A stretch of DNA of 64,000 nucleotides from Anaerolineae bacterium (GTDB lineage: Bacteria > Chloroflexota > Anaerolineae > Aggregatilineales > Phototrophicaceae): NCBI GenBank assembly GCA_013360465.1, contig JABWBO010000029.1:1-64000 (forward strand), written 5' to 3'. The notes below the pieces were generated by a model, which searched no databases, was not told the origin of the DNA, and saw only the letters and a program-made list of their open reading frames with translations. This document shows, in pieces, positions 34,306 through 44,392 of the stretch (position 1 is its first letter; the number at the start of each line of letters is the position of its first letter). A program made the position numbers and the translations under genes.

Positions 34306-36594
34306 TCATACTATTTTCCCGCGAAGCCTGAGCGAGTTGGAAACCACGAAGACTGAACTCGTCGCCATGGCGGCGGCAGCGAGCATCGGAACCAGCAGCC
34401 CCGCCATCGCTGCCGGAATCAGGATGACGTTGTAGAAGAACGCCCAGAACAAGTTCTGGCGGATGGTGCGCATCGTCGCCTTGCTCAACGTGATCGCCCG
34501 TGCCACTCCGCGCAGATCGCCGCTCACCAGCGTCACGTCCGACGCCTCCATCGCGATATCCGTCCCCGTGCCGATGGCGATGCCGACATCCGCCTGTGCC
34601 AGCGCCGGCGCATCGTTGATCCCGTCGCCGACCATTGCCACGCGGCGGTTTCCGCCTTGCAGCGCCGCGACCGCCGCCGCTTTCTGATCGGGCAGCACCT
34701 GCGCGCGCACCTCGGTGATGCCGACGGACCCGGCGATTGCCTGCGCCGTACGCGGGTTGTCGCCGGTGATCATCACCACCTGCAAGCCGAGCGCCTGGAG
34801 CGCCGCCACCGCCTCGCCTGAGCCGTCCTTGACCGTGTCGGCGATGCCGATCACCCCGATCGGCTGCCCATCGACGGAGACGCCGGCGACGGTGCGCGCC
34901 TGCGCAGACAGCCGCTCAACTTCCGCCAGACCTTCCGCGCCGACGAACGCCGGGCTGCCCACCCGCACCTGGATGCCATCCACCGCTGCCGTCACGCCGC
35001 GTCCGCTTTCTGCGGCGAAGGCTTTCGGCTGGATGAAGGCGATGCCCCGCGCCCGCGCCTGATCGACCACCGCCCGCGCCAGAGGGTGTTCGCTGGCGCG
35101 CTCCACGCTGGCTGCCAGGCGCAGCACCTCGTCGGCAGTGCTGCCGTTGAGCGGGACGACATCGGTCACGACCGGCTCGCCCCGGGTGATCGTCCCGGTC
35201 TTATCCAGGGCGATCACGTTCAGGCGGTGTGCCGCTTCCAGCGCCTCGCTGTTCTTGAAGAGGACGCCCATCTCCGCGCCGCGCCCCGTGCCGACCATGA
35301 TCGCCGTCGGCGTCGCCAAGCCGAGCGCGCACGGGCAGGCGATGACCAGCACCGCCACCGCGTGTACCAGCGACGCCGTGAAGCCCGCCTGCCCGATCAC
35401 CAGCCAGCCGAGAAAGGTCAGCGCCGCCAGCACCAGCACCACCGGCACGAAGACCGCGCTGACCTGATCGGCGATGCGCTGGATGGGCGCTTTGGAGGCT
35501 TGTGCGTTTTCGACCAACCGGACGATCTGCGCCAGGGCTGTGCCCGCGCCGACGCGCTCCGCTTCGATGATCAGCCGCCCATGCTTATTGACCGTCGCCC
35601 CAATCACCTCGCTGCCGATGCGCTTGTCCGCCGGCAGGGACTCGCCGGTCAGCATGGACTCATCGACCGCCGAGTCGCCGTCGATGACCACGCCGTCCAC
35701 CGGCAGGCGCTCGCCGGGACGCACCACCAGCCGGTCGCCGACCCGGACCTGATCGATAGGGACCTCGACCTCTTCCCCATCGCGCAGCAGGGTCGCCGTG
35801 CGCGGCGCAAGGTTCATCAGCTTCTTGATCGCCTCGCTGGTGCGCCCTTTGGCGCGGGCTTCCAGCAGCTTGCCCAGCGTGATCAGGGTCAGGATGACCG
35901 CCGAAGTCTCGAAGTAGACGTGTCCGCCTGCCAGCGGACTTTCCGGGGCGAAGAGCAGCGCTGCCAGCACGACCAGGCTGTAGAGGTAAGCCGCCAGCGA
36001 ACCGAGCGCGATCAGCACGTCCATGTTGGCGGTCCCGCTGCGCAGCGACTTCCACGCGCCGACGATGTACTGTCTGCCGACGATCACCTGCACCGGCGTC
36101 GCTAAAAGGAAGAACAGGGCGGGCATTCCCGACCACAGCAGCCATGCCAGCGCCGCCGGCACGCTGTGCATGGCGATCATCTCTGCCGTCATGTCCTGCA
36201 TCGCCATGCCGGGCATATACGCCGCCATCACCAGGTCGCGCCCCATGCTCAGGATGAACAGGGGCAGGGTGAACGCCGCACCGATCAGGACCAACCGCCG
36301 CTGCCGCTGGATTTCTTTCTCGCGTGCCTCGCGTTCGACATCTGCTGCCTGGTCCGCCGCCATGTTGGACAGGTCGAGTACGCCGTAACCCGCGTACTCG
36401 ACCGCCTGGATCAGAGTCGCCTGCGTGACTGCACCCAGTTGATAGGTGACCGTCGCCTTTTCCGTCGCCAGATTGACGACGACATCGGCGACGCCTTCGG
36501 TCTTTTTCAGCGCTCGCTCGACATTGCGCACGCAAGCGGCGCAGGTCATGCCAGTGATCGGCAGATCAATCGTTCGTTCCGGGGGAGTGATCAT
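34306..36594 (-). CDS. copA: Copper-translocating P1B-type ATPase
   Basis: 762 residues. One N-terminal heavy-metal domain with GMTCAAC (Cys18, Cys21), eight transmembrane segments, TGES actuator loop, the membrane Cys-Pro-Cys (Cys420-Pro421-Cys422, ACPCALG), phosphorylated Asp464 in DKTGT and the hinge [10 protein letters not shown]. It exports Cu(I) (P1B-1 type; the CPC and single HMA fit, though silver is also possible). No copper chaperone or CsoR/CueR regulator is adjacent. A remnant of a second such gene ends at 31321. Confidence 0.92.
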   Translation of the reverse strand: MITPPERTIDLPITGMTCAACVRNVERALKKTEGVADVVVNLATEKATVTYQLGAVTQATLIQAVEYAGYGVLDLSNMAADQAADVEREAREKEIQRQRRLVLIGAAFTLPLFILSMGRDLVMAAYMPGMAMQDMTAEMIAMHSVPAALAWLLWSGMPALFFLLATPVQVIVGRQYIVGAWKSLRSGTANMDVLIALGSLAAYLYSLVVLAALLFAPESPLAGGHVYFETSAVILTLITLGKLLEARAKGRTSEAIKKLMNLAPRTATLLRDGEEVEVPIDQVRVGDRLVVRPGERLPVDGVVIDGDSAVDESMLTGESLPADKRIGSEVIGATVNKHGRLIIEAERVGAGTALAQIVRLVENAQASKAPIQRIADQVSAVFVPVVLVLAALTFLGWLVIGQAGFTASLVHAVAVLVIACPCALGLATPTAIMVGTGRGAEMGVLFKNSEALEAAHRLNVIALDKTGTITRGEPVVTDVVPLNGSTADEVLRLAASVERASEHPLARAVVDQARARGIAFIQPKAFAAESGRGVTAAVDGIQVRVGSPAFVGAEGLAEVERLSAQARTVAGVSVDGQPIGVIGIADTVKDGSGEAVAALQALGLQVVMITGDNPRTAQAIAGSVGITEVRAQVLPDQKAAAVAALQGGNRRVAMVGDGINDAPALAQADVGIAIGTGTDIAMEASDVTLVSGDLRGVARAITLSKATMRTIRQNLFWAFFYNVILIPAAMAGLLVPMLAAAAMATSSVFVVSNSLRLRGKIV

Positions 36595-36721
36595 CCCGTG
36601 AGAGTCCCTTCTAGGGCTGCGCTCAGCGTCGGGTCATGCCAATGCAGCACAAATCTATTCCTTCAGACCGGCGTACGCTGAAGGTTCTTACGTCTCGCCA
36701 CCGGACAGCACCGTCGGGCGC

Positions 36722-37198
36722 TTAGCTTTTGAGCGTGCAGAGCGCCTGACGGATTTCTCCCAGATGGTAGGCGGTATGGGCGATCATCGCCATTGCCGTG
36801 CCAAGGTCATCCTCACCCTGTAGGGTCTCCATCTCCTGGAAACGCCGGCTGACGCGCTCGTAGCTGGCGCGCAGACGCGCCTTGCTGGCTTCCCACTCCT
36901 CCGGCGTGACGGCGCTCACCGTATTCCAGATGTGCGCCCAATCGACCCTGCCTTCAAGGGTTTTCAGCATGTACCCTTCCAGAGTGTCGAGGTAGAAACG
37001 GATGTGTTCCACCTGGGCGGCGAGCGTGGCACAGGTGGCGGAGACCGGATGTGAAGCTTCTTCGGCGCTGATCGTCGCCAGCGTCTCGAACAGCGACGTA
37101 TCGCGATCCAGGAAGATGCCGTGTACGCTCTCGAACGTCTCACGGAACATGAAGTCCAGACCGCGTTTTATTTCCGATACTGCCAGACTTGCGCTCAT
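36722..37198 (-). CDS. DinB-like four-helix protein
   Basis: 158 residues. Four-helix bundle pattern of the DinB/YfiT superfamily, with the C-terminal HTAYHLGEIRQAL motif (His residues for a metal site) and the internal VEHIRFYLDTLEGY helix. I start at the ATG at 37198 because AAGGAG lies 6 bases upstream; an in-frame start 18 bases earlier overlaps that ribosome-binding site. Members are metal-dependent thiol or glutathione/bacillithiol transferases, or of unknown role. A 7-bp inverted pair CCTTCAG/CTGAAGG (36661-36685) downstream may end the transcript. Confidence 0.8.
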   Translation of the reverse strand: MSASLAVSEIKRGLDFMFRETFESVHGIFLDRDTSLFETLATISAEEASHPVSATCATLAAQVEHIRFYLDTLEGYMLKTLEGRVDWAHIWNTVSAVTPEEWEASKARLRASYERVSRRFQEMETLQGEDDLGTAMAMIAHTAYHLGEIRQALCTLKS

Positions 37199-37270
37199 GA
37201 TCACTCCTTGAGGCATTGAACATCTGTTTGAATTCTACAGGAAGCCGGGGAAGAGTTGGAGGCTGCTTTG

Positions 37271-38626
37271 GTGAGTCGAATCATACGCCCGCTGAATGCT
37301 CTGGCGGTCTTCATCACCTTTGTGCTGACCCCGGTCTGGCTGCGCATTCCCGCCGCTTACGCGCTCTCGCCGCTGTACATTGGGCGCTTCCTGCTCCTGA
37401 TCCCGATGCTGATCGCCATCGTCCTGTGGCTGATCGCCGGGCTGCCGGGCTTGTCTCGCTTGCGCAGGACGCCCTGGGCTGGAACGTGGGCGGCGCTGCT
37501 GCTGAGCTTCGTGCTGTGGGGATTCTTCTCTCAGTCGTGGGCGTTCATGGGCGCAACCAAGCCGGAGGTCGCCGTCAATGCCGCCCTGCAGTTCGGCATC
37601 GTTGCGCTCTTCGCGTTGGTCACGGCGAGCGGCGCGCTATCGCCCCGCCGCCTACTGTTGGCGCTGGCGCTGGCGCTGGCGTTCAACGCCGCCCTGGCGA
37701 CTGCTCAGGCGCTCACCCAGGGCGATCTCGGCTTGCGGGCGCTGGGCGAATTCCCGTTCTCGCCCTGGTCGCGCGGCGCAAGCATCCTGATCGCCGACGG
37801 GCTGCGCTACGTTCGCCCCTATGGGCTGCTGCCGCATCCCAACATCCTCGCCGGCGTGCTGCTTCCGGGGCTGTTCGCGGCGTCGGCGCTGATCTTCGGA
37901 GACCGGTCCCGATTCCTGCGCTGGTTCGGCGTCGCCGCGCTGACTCTTGGCGCTGCCGCCCTGCTGCTGACCTTCTCCCGTGCCGCCTGGTTGGGTGCTG
38001 CCGGTGGGGCGCTCGCCTTTCTGCTGCTGGTGGTCCCGATCCTTCGCGCCGATCTGCGGGGGAAGAGTCCTTCGCCGTCGCTCCGTGTGGCGGTCGTCGT
38101 CAGCGGCGCGCTGGTGGGCATGGTGATCATCGGCTTCGCGGTGCGCTATACGCCGTTCATCAGCGCCCGCGCCGGCATCGGGGAAGAATCGCTGGAACTG
38201 CGATCCGTCTCCGATCGCATCGTCTTCACCGATTTCGCCCTGCGCGCCATCCGCGAGCGCCCGCTGCTTGGCGTGGGGATCGGCAATCTGCCCTGGCGCG
38301 CCAGCGACTATCTGCGCGACGAGTTTTATGATCTACAGGGCGATTATGTGCATCAAATTTATCTGGCGGCGGCGGCGGACCTGGGGCTGATCGGTCTGGC
38401 GCTGTATGCCGGGGCGCTCCTGTGCGGCGCGACTGCCGGAATCCGCGCGGTGCGCGCCAGCCGGGGGACGGAGCGGGCAGCCCGCGCTGCGCTGCTTTCT
38501 ACTGCGCTGGCGTTCATGATCGTCGGTTTTTTCGATCACTACCCTTACACGCTGCTTCAGCCGCAGACAGCCTTCTGGGGCTGCCTGGCTGCGTCGCTGA
38601 CCCCCTCGCTTCGGGCAGTTGCTTGA
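37271..38626 (+). CDS. O-antigen ligase/polymerase-like membrane protein (Wzy_C)
   Basis: 451 residues, about 11-12 transmembrane segments, with the large extracytoplasmic loop and motifs of the O-antigen ligase/Wzy_C family: LLPHPNILAGVLL, FSRAAWLGA, RERPLLGVGIGNLP and the loop with DYVHQIYL. Such proteins join or polymerise polysaccharide chains outside the membrane. I use the GTG at 37271 because GGAGG is 8 bases upstream; an in-frame TTG at 37256 precedes the ribosome-binding site. No glycan cluster is adjacent, but a GT-C glycosyltransferase is 9 kb away. Confidence 0.85.
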   Translation: MSRIIRPLNALAVFITFVLTPVWLRIPAAYALSPLYIGRFLLLIPMLIAIVLWLIAGLPGLSRLRRTPWAGTWAALLLSFVLWGFFSQSWAFMGATKPEVAVNAALQFGIVALFALVTASGALSPRRLLLALALALAFNAALATAQALTQGDLGLRALGEFPFSPWSRGASILIADGLRYVRPYGLLPHPNILAGVLLPGLFAASALIFGDRSRFLRWFGVAALTLGAAALLLTFSRAAWLGAAGGALAFLLLVVPILRADLRGKSPSPSLRVAVVVSGALVGMVIIGFAVRYTPFISARAGIGEESLELRSVSDRIVFTDFALRAIRERPLLGVGIGNLPWRASDYLRDEFYDLQGDYVHQIYLAAAADLGLIGLALYAGALLCGATAGIRAVRASRGTERAARAALLSTALAFMIVGFFDHYPYTLLQPQTAFWGCLAASLTPSLRAVA

Positions 38627-38662
38627 CGCCGTGCCCAAGTCGCGCTAAAGTGTGAGGTGTTG

Positions 38663-38674
38663 TGAAACGTTACA
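38663..38674. promoter_or_regulatory. LacI-type operator candidate
   Basis: TGAAACGTTACA is a pseudo-palindrome of the form TGxAACGTTxCA centred on CG, as in many LacI/GalR-family operators. It is 57 bases before the lacI-type gene that heads the sugar-uptake operon, so autoregulation of the whole operon by that repressor is likely. Confidence 0.5.
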
Positions 38675-38730
38675 AATCACTTCACGAAATAGTAACTGCT
38701 TGTAAAAAATGGCGTGAGTTCAACTGAAAA

Positions 38731-39744
38731 ATGGCTCGAAGAGTGACTTTGCGAGATGTCGCCGACCGTGCCCAGGTTTCCATCACGACGGTCTCCAACG
38801 TGGTGCGGGGTTGGCCCTATATCGCCGCCGAGACTCGCAGCCGCGTCGAAGACGCTATCGAGGCGCTGGGCTATTCGCCGCATTCTATCGCCCAGGGACT
38901 GCGCACCGGGCGCACGCAGGTGATTGGACTGGTCGTGCCCGACCTCGCCAGCCAGTATTTCGCCGTCATGGTCGAAACGGTGGAGACGGTGGCGCAGCAG
39001 CGCGGATACAACGTCTTCGTCGTCAACAGCCGCAATTCGCCGGAGCTGGAAATCCAGGCGGTCGAACAGGTCACTTCGCGCTGGGTCGATGGTTTGCTCA
39101 TCGTCCAGAGTACCCGCTCCGCCAACACCAGCAAGCACCTCAGTCGGATGCAGATTCCCGTCGTGGCGATGGAACGGGTGCCGCAGGATTACCAGGGTGC
39201 ATCTTGCATGATCGACAACCAGGCGATTGTCCGGTTGGCGGTCGGGCATCTGCGCGACCTGGGGCATCGCGCTATCGCCATGCTGGTCGCCCCGCGCGAT
39301 ATCACCGTCGTCGAGGCGCGCGTGCAGGCTTTCCTCTCGCTCACGCAGGGGCATGGGACGCTGATCCCGACTGCCGACGACTTCGGACTGCATGGCGGAT
39401 ACACGGCAGCGAAGCGGCTGCTGGATTCCGGCGGTGCGCTGCCGACCGGCATCTTCGCCAGCAACGATCTGATGGCGCTGGGGGCGATACGCGCCTTCTC
39501 CGAACATGGCATCCACGTGCCCAGGGATGTTTCCATCGTTGGCGTCGATGACATCCCGTCCTGCGCCTACCTGACTCCGGCTTTGACGACCGTGCGCCAG
39601 CCGCTCGAACTCCTGGCGAGCGCCGGGATCACCATGCTGCTCAGCCTGATCGACGAGAAACCTCCGGGGGCGCAGCAGATCGTCCTGCTGCCAGAGCTGA
39701 TCGTGCGTGAATCGACCGGCGCGCCGCGAAAGAGCAAACGATGA
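38731..39744 (+). CDS. LacI family transcriptional regulator of the sugar-uptake operon
   Basis: 337 residues. N-terminal LacI helix-turn-helix (VTLRDVADRAQVSITTVSNV) with hinge helix (SPHSIAQGLRTGRT), then a periplasmic-binding-protein-like sensor domain (IGLVVPDLASQYF, IVGVDDIPSCAYLTPALTTVRQP). First gene of the operon with ABC ATPase, permease, binding protein and isomerase; its TGA overlaps the ATPase ATG. It probably responds to the imported sugar. Confidence 0.92.
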   Translation: MARRVTLRDVADRAQVSITTVSNVVRGWPYIAAETRSRVEDAIEALGYSPHSIAQGLRTGRTQVIGLVVPDLASQYFAVMVETVETVAQQRGYNVFVVNSRNSPELEIQAVEQVTSRWVDGLLIVQSTRSANTSKHLSRMQIPVVAMERVPQDYQGASCMIDNQAIVRLAVGHLRDLGHRAIAMLVAPRDITVVEARVQAFLSLTQGHGTLIPTADDFGLHGGYTAAKRLLDSGGALPTGIFASNDLMALGAIRAFSEHGIHVPRDVSIVGVDDIPSCAYLTPALTTVRQPLELLASAGITMLLSLIDEKPPGAQQIVLLPELIVRESTGAPRKSKR

Positions 39745-41270
39745 CCGCCATCCTTGAAATGCGCTCGATCAGCAAGGCGTTTCCCGGTGTGCAGGCGCTC
39801 AGCGAGGTGACGCTGACCGTAGAACGCGGGCAGATACACGGACTCCTGGGCGAGAATGGCGCCGGGAAATCGACGCTGATGAAGATTCTGGCGGGGGTCT
39901 ACGCGCCAGATTCCGGAGAGATCCTCTTTGACGGGGTTCCGGTCAGCATCGCCGCGCCGCATCAGGCGCAGCAGATGGGTATCGTCACCATCTACCAGGA
40001 ATTTACCCTGGTTCCGCATCTGACCATCGCCGAAAACGTCTTCATCGGGCGCGAACCGGGCGTCGGCGCGTTCATGAGCTGGGGACGACTGCGCGACCAG
40101 ACGCGGACGGTCATGGAGGGCTTGGGAATTGCCCTCGACCCGATGACGCCGGTCAGCGCGCTGAGCGTCGCCGAACAGCAGATGGTCGAAATCGCGCGGG
40201 CGCTTTCCATGCAGTCGAAGGTCATCGTCATGGATGAACCGACCAGCGCGCTAAGCGAGCATGAAGTACATCAGCTGATCGGCATCTGCCGCGATCTCAA
40301 GGCGAAGGGCATCAGCATCATCTTCATCACCCACCATCTGGAAGAGGTGATGCGGGTGTGCGATCACATCACGGTGCTGCGCGATGGGCGCAACGCCGGC
40401 AGCGCGCCGATCAGCGATGTCAAGCTGGACACCATCATTCAGATGATGGTGGGGCGCAGCGCCAGCGAGCTGTTCAAGCGCACGCAGTCCTACGCCGCCG
40501 CTGAGACGGTGCTGAATGTGCGCGATCTGCGCACCGCCGCCGACCCGAACAACCCCAACAAGACCGCGCTGCACGGCATCAGCTTCGAAGTCCGGCGCGG
40601 CGAGATCCTGGGCATTGCCGGGCTGATCGGGGCGGGACGCACCGAGGCGGCACGGGCGATCTTCGGCGCCGACCGCTTCGAACACGGCGCGATCACCTTC
40701 GAGGGCAAACCCGCCGATATTCGCTCACCGCTCGACGCCATTCGCCTGGGCATCGGGCTGATCCCGGAAGATCGCAAGCAGCAGGCGCTCTTCCTGGCGC
40801 TGGCGGTGCGCGAGAACCTGAGCATCGCCGCCCTGGGCAGGCTGCTGCGCTGGTTCAACTTTGTGCGGTTCGACGCCGAGCGCCAGATGGTCGAGCGCTA
40901 CCGCCAGGCGCTGAACATCCGCATGTCGGGGCAGGATCAGACGGTCAGCAACCTGAGCGGCGGCAACCAGCAGAAGGTCGTCATCGCCCGCTGGCTGGCG
41001 ATGGAGCCGAAGCTGCTGATCGTTGACGAGCCGACGCGCGGCATCGATGTGGCGGCGAAAGCCGAGGTGCATCAGCTGCTCGACGAACTCGCCAGCCGGG
41101 GCATCGCCATCGTCATGATCTCGTCGGAACTGCCGGAAATCCTGAGCATGAGCGACCGCATCCTGACCATTCGAGAGGGAAGGCTGACGGGAGAATTCCA
41201 GCGCGCCGAAGCGACTGAAGAGCGTTTGATGGAAGCGATGGCGCTGTCCGGGGCTTCCGCAAAACCCTAG
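39741..41270 (+). CDS. Sugar ABC importer ATP-binding protein with two ABC domains (RbsA/MglA type)
   Basis: 509 residues, two fused ABC domains. The first has Walker A GENGAGKST (37-45), LSVAEQQMVEIARAL and VIVMDEPTSAL; the second has a degenerate Walker A GLIGAGRTEAAR, as usual for this CUT2 class, but an intact signature LSGGNQQKV and LIVDEPTRGID. It powers uptake of a monosaccharide through the permease encoded next. Start overlaps the lacI stop by four bases. Confidence 0.93.
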   Translation: MTAILEMRSISKAFPGVQALSEVTLTVERGQIHGLLGENGAGKSTLMKILAGVYAPDSGEILFDGVPVSIAAPHQAQQMGIVTIYQEFTLVPHLTIAENVFIGREPGVGAFMSWGRLRDQTRTVMEGLGIALDPMTPVSALSVAEQQMVEIARALSMQSKVIVMDEPTSALSEHEVHQLIGICRDLKAKGISIIFITHHLEEVMRVCDHITVLRDGRNAGSAPISDVKLDTIIQMMVGRSASELFKRTQSYAAAETVLNVRDLRTAADPNNPNKTALHGISFEVRRGEILGIAGLIGAGRTEAARAIFGADRFEHGAITFEGKPADIRSPLDAIRLGIGLIPEDRKQQALFLALAVRENLSIAALGRLLRWFNFVRFDAERQMVERYRQALNIRMSGQDQTVSNLSGGNQQKVVIARWLAMEPKLLIVDEPTRGIDVAAKAEVHQLLDELASRGIAIVMISSELPEILSMSDRILTIREGRLTGEFQRAEATEERLMEAMALSGASAKP

Positions 41271-41307
41271 ATTGCCGGTCATTACTGCGCAGAGTGGAGC
41301 GAATTCT

Positions 41308-42309
41308 TTGAACTCCAGACGAATTGATGTCATCCGCTTGTTAGGACAATTTGCGCCGTTCATCTTTCTGATCGCGCTGGTGCTGATCTTCACCTCGCTC
41401 AATCCGCGCTTTCTTCTGCCGCTCAACCTCTGGAACATCCTGCGGCAGGTATCGATCACCGGGCTGATCGCCATCGGCATGACTTTCGTCATCCTGACCG
41501 CCGGCATCGATCTCTCGGTCGGCTCTCTGCTGGCGCTGGCGGGCTTGGTCTGCGCCGATATCTACAAGGGCGGCGAATTCTTCACACGCCTCTTCGGTGC
41601 GGATGTGTCGGGACTGGCGGGAAACGTCGCCATTGCGGCGGCGCTCGCCATGATCATCGGCGTACTCGGCGGTTTGATCCAGGGGATCGCCGTCACCCGC
41701 CTGGGCGTTCCGGCGTTTGTTGTTACCCTCGGCGGGCTGTCGGTCTTTCGCGGTGCGGCGCTTCAGTACTCCAACGGCGGACCGATCAGCACTTTTGACG
41801 CCGCCTATAACTTCTGGGGGCAGGGCAAGGTGCTGGGCGACGTACCGGTTCCGGTGATCGTCTTTCTGGCTTTCGCCGTCGTTGCCCACATCATCCTGCG
41901 CTACACGCGCTATGGCAGACACGTCTACGCAGTCGGCGGCAATATCGAAGCGGCGCGCCTCTCCGGCTTGAACACCCGCCGGCTGATCCTCAGCGTCTAT
42001 GTTATTGTGGGGTTTTTCGCGGGGCTGGGCGGGTTCGTCCTGTCTTCGCGTTTGAACTCATCCGAGGCGGTCGCCGGCAACGGCTATGAACTCACCGTCA
42101 TCGCCTCGGTCGTCATCGGCGGCACCAGCCTGTTCGGCGGGCGCGGCAGCGTCCTCGGAACGGTCGTTGGCTCGGTGCTGATCGGCGTCCTGAACAACGG
42201 GTTGGTCCTGATGAATGTGTCGTCCTACGTCCAGCAGATCGTCATCGGCTCCATCATCGTGCTGGCGGTCTGGTTCGACCAGTTCATCAAGGCGCGGCAG
42301 AAACGCTGA
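41308..42309 (+). CDS. Sugar ABC importer permease (RbsC/XylH type)
   Basis: 333 residues, 8-10 transmembrane segments, with the CUT2 permease signatures ITGLIAIGMTFVILTAGIDL, SVGSLLAL, GLIQGIAVTRLGVPAFVVTL and the late GGTSLFGGRGSVLGT loop that contacts the ATPase. I prefer the TTG at 41308 (GGAG about 10 bases upstream) to an in-frame TTG at 41272 that lies directly after the ATPase stop; start uncertain by 12 residues. Second transport gene of the LacI-controlled operon. Confidence 0.9.
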   Translation: MNSRRIDVIRLLGQFAPFIFLIALVLIFTSLNPRFLLPLNLWNILRQVSITGLIAIGMTFVILTAGIDLSVGSLLALAGLVCADIYKGGEFFTRLFGADVSGLAGNVAIAAALAMIIGVLGGLIQGIAVTRLGVPAFVVTLGGLSVFRGAALQYSNGGPISTFDAAYNFWGQGKVLGDVPVPVIVFLAFAVVAHIILRYTRYGRHVYAVGGNIEAARLSGLNTRRLILSVYVIVGFFAGLGGFVLSSRLNSSEAVAGNGYELTVIASVVIGGTSLFGGRGSVLGTVVGSVLIGVLNNGLVLMNVSSYVQQIVIGSIIVLAVWFDQFIKARQKR

Positions 42310-42461
42310 GAAGTCTCGTGGTCCTGTGGTCGAGTCGCCGGCTCGCCCCGACGAGATATGGGACTGCACTTCAACATGATCGGGCTTCCTCAGCATGACG
42401 TTGGAGGAGGCGCAGCGCTTGTTCATCGGTTCACACAGTCAATAGATGCAAGGAGTAGTTC

Positions 42462-44372
42462 ATGATGAAGCAAATTCGTTTGCTGCTGCTGCTGATCATC
42501 GTCGCGCTGCTCGCGCTTTCGATGCCGGCTGCCGCTCAGGATGACATCACCGTATTGAGTTCGATGCCCGATCTGGCGTTTCCTTTCTTCGTCCACATGC
42601 AGGCGCAGATTCGCGATGAAGCTGCCAACCTGGGCGTGACCCTGCTGGAGACCGACGGTCAAAGCAGTGTGCCGAAACAGACCGCCGATGTCGAAACCGC
42701 CATCGTTCAGGGCGTGGCGGCGATTGTCATCAGCCCGCTCGATGTGGCGGCGATGGCTCCGGCGCTTCAGCAGGCAGTCGATGCCGGCGTCCCCGTCGTC
42801 ACCGTTGACCGCCGCGTCGAAGGCGTCAATGGTATCCTGGCGCATGTCGGGGCGGACAACGTCCTGGGCGGCGAGGCGCAGGCGCAGTGGGTGATCGACA
42901 ACTACCCCGATGGCGCGCGCGTCTTCTACCTGGAAGGACAGCCGGGAGCTGGTCCGGCGATTGACCGCAAAGCCGGCTTCTTCAGCGTCATCGAGGCGGC
43001 GGGCGATGCCTACCCGGTTGTCTTCGAACAGACGGCGAACTTCCGCCGTGACGAAGGGCTGAGCGTCACCGAAGCCGGTCTCGCCGGCTTGGACACGCCG
43101 CCGGATGTGATCGTGGCGGCGAACGACGACATGGCGCTCGGCGCGCTGGAGGCGATCAACGCCGCCGGGCTGGGCGATCAGGTCAAGATCATCGGCTTCG
43201 ACGCCCTGCCGGAAGCGCTGGAAAGCATTATGAACGGCGGCATGGACGGCACGGTCGAGCAGTTCCCCGGACAGCAGGGACGCCTAGCGCTGCAAATCGC
43301 CGTCGCATTCGCCCGCACCGGCGCCGCGCCGGAAAACAGCCTTCAGCTGATCACCCCGGTGGTGATCGACTCCACCAATCTGATGGAAGGTGAGCGGATC
43401 GGGGAAGTCCCCGGAATGGAAGCGGCGGGTGAGGCGACCGGCGGCGCTGCGCTGCTCGGTGACGAAACTGCCGCCTGCCCCAGCGATGCGGCTTTGACCA
43501 TCTACGGCTCGATGCCCGATCTGGCATTTCCGTTCTTCGTCCACATGCAGGCGCAGGGGCGCGATGAAGCCGCCGCCATCGGCGGCGTGACCTACGTCGA
43601 GACCGACGGTCAGAGCAGTGTGCCGAAGCAGACCGCCGATGTGGAAGCTGCCATCGTTCAGGGCGCGCAGGCGCTCGTCATCAGCCCGCTCGATGTGGCG
43701 GCGATGGCTCCGGCGCTTCAGCAGGCGGTGGACGCCGGCGTGATCGTCGTGACGGTGGACCGCCGCGTCGAAGGCGTGCCCGGCATCCTCAACCATGTCG
43801 GCGCGGATAACGTCCTGGGCGGCGAGGCGCAGGCGCAGTGGGTGATGAGCAATTACCCCGACGGCGCACGCATCTTCTACCTGGAAGGGCAGCCGGGTTC
43901 CGGTCCGGCGATTGACCGCAAAGCCGGCTTCTTCAGCGCCATCGAAGCGGCGGGCGATGCCTACACCATCGTCTTCGAACAGACGGCGAACTTCCGCCGC
44001 GATGAAGGTCTGAGCGTGACCGAAGCCGGTCTCGCCGGACTGGAAACCCCGCCGGACGTGATCGTGGCGGCGAACGACGACATGGCGCTCGGCGCGCTGG
44101 AGGCGATCAACGCCGCCGGGCTGGGCGATCAGGTCAAGATCGTCGGTTTTGACGCCCTGCCGGAAGCACTGGAAAGCATCATGAACGGCGGTATGGACGG
44201 GACCGTCGAGCAGTTCCCCGGTGGACAGATTCGCACGGCGCTGCGCGTCGCCGTCTTGCAGGCGCGCGGCTGCGATTACAGTGTGGCGAACCCGGTGCTG
44301 CTGACGCCCATCGTCATCGACAGCGCCAACATCGACTCTGCCGAACGGATTGGTGAGGTCGCCGGCGGCTAG
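42462..44372 (+). CDS. Sugar-binding protein made of two tandem, near-identical periplasmic-binding domains
   Basis: 636 residues, about double the usual 320-370. A Sec signal peptide (1-26, ALSMPAAAQ) with no lipobox Cys is followed by two copies of a CUT2-type binding domain (Peripla_BP_4). Unit 1 starts at Ser34 (SMPDLAFPFFVHMQ) and unit 2 at Ser350 with the same sequence; both then have TDGQSSVPKQTADVE, VISPLDVAAMAPALQQAVDA, VDRRVEGV, ADNVLGGEAQAQWV, NFRRDEGLSVTEAGLAGL and VAANDDMALGALEAINAAGL. Most differences are conservative. Unit 2 has two Cys residues, unit 1 none. AAGGAG lies 6 bases before the ATG. It would deliver sugar to the permease encoded upstream. Confidence 0.92.
   Translation: MMKQIRLLLLLIIVALLALSMPAAAQDDITVLSSMPDLAFPFFVHMQAQIRDEAANLGVTLLETDGQSSVPKQTADVETAIVQGVAAIVISPLDVAAMAPALQQAVDAGVPVVTVDRRVEGVNGILAHVGADNVLGGEAQAQWVIDNYPDGARVFYLEGQPGAGPAIDRKAGFFSVIEAAGDAYPVVFEQTANFRRDEGLSVTEAGLAGLDTPPDVIVAANDDMALGALEAINAAGLGDQVKIIGFDALPEALESIMNGGMDGTVEQFPGQQGRLALQIAVAFARTGAAPENSLQLITPVVIDSTNLMEGERIGEVPGMEAAGEATGGAALLGDETAACPSDAALTIYGSMPDLAFPFFVHMQAQGRDEAAAIGGVTYVETDGQSSVPKQTADVEAAIVQGAQALVISPLDVAAMAPALQQAVDAGVIVVTVDRRVEGVPGILNHVGADNVLGGEAQAQWVMSNYPDGARIFYLEGQPGSGPAIDRKAGFFSAIEAAGDAYTIVFEQTANFRRDEGLSVTEAGLAGLETPPDVIVAANDDMALGALEAINAAGLGDQVKIVGFDALPEALESIMNGGMDGTVEQFPGGQIRTALRVAVLQARGCDYSVANPVLLTPIVIDSANIDSAERIGEVAGG
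42561..43270 (+). repeat. Intragenic tandem duplication, unit 1
   Basis: First copy of the duplicated domain in the binding-protein gene. It aligns with 43509-44221 at an offset of 948 bases, becoming 951 after a one-codon difference near DEAANLGV/DEAAAIGGV. Long stretches are identical in DNA, for example the codons for ISPLDVAAMAPALQQA and AANDDMALGALEAINA, with most other changes in third positions. Confidence 0.9.
43509..44221 (+). repeat. Intragenic tandem duplication, unit 2
   Basis: Second copy of the duplicated domain (see unit 1). The linker between the units (about residues 275-349) contains the unit 1 C-terminal strand and an Ala/Gly/Thr-rich join (GMEAAGEATGGAALL). The end of unit 2 (ITPIVIDSANIDSAERIGEV-like) again matches the end of unit 1 (ITPVVIDSTNLMEGERIGEV), so the full domain was copied. 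Confidence 0.9.
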
Positions 44373-44392
44373 CTGCCTCGCGTGATAGACGT

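Noticed and set aside
42310..42461. Riboswitch or attenuator before the tandem binding-protein gene
   Set aside because: Only short inverted pairs (TCTCGT/ACGAGA, CGAG/CTCG) are visible with no known riboswitch core; too weak to list as a feature.
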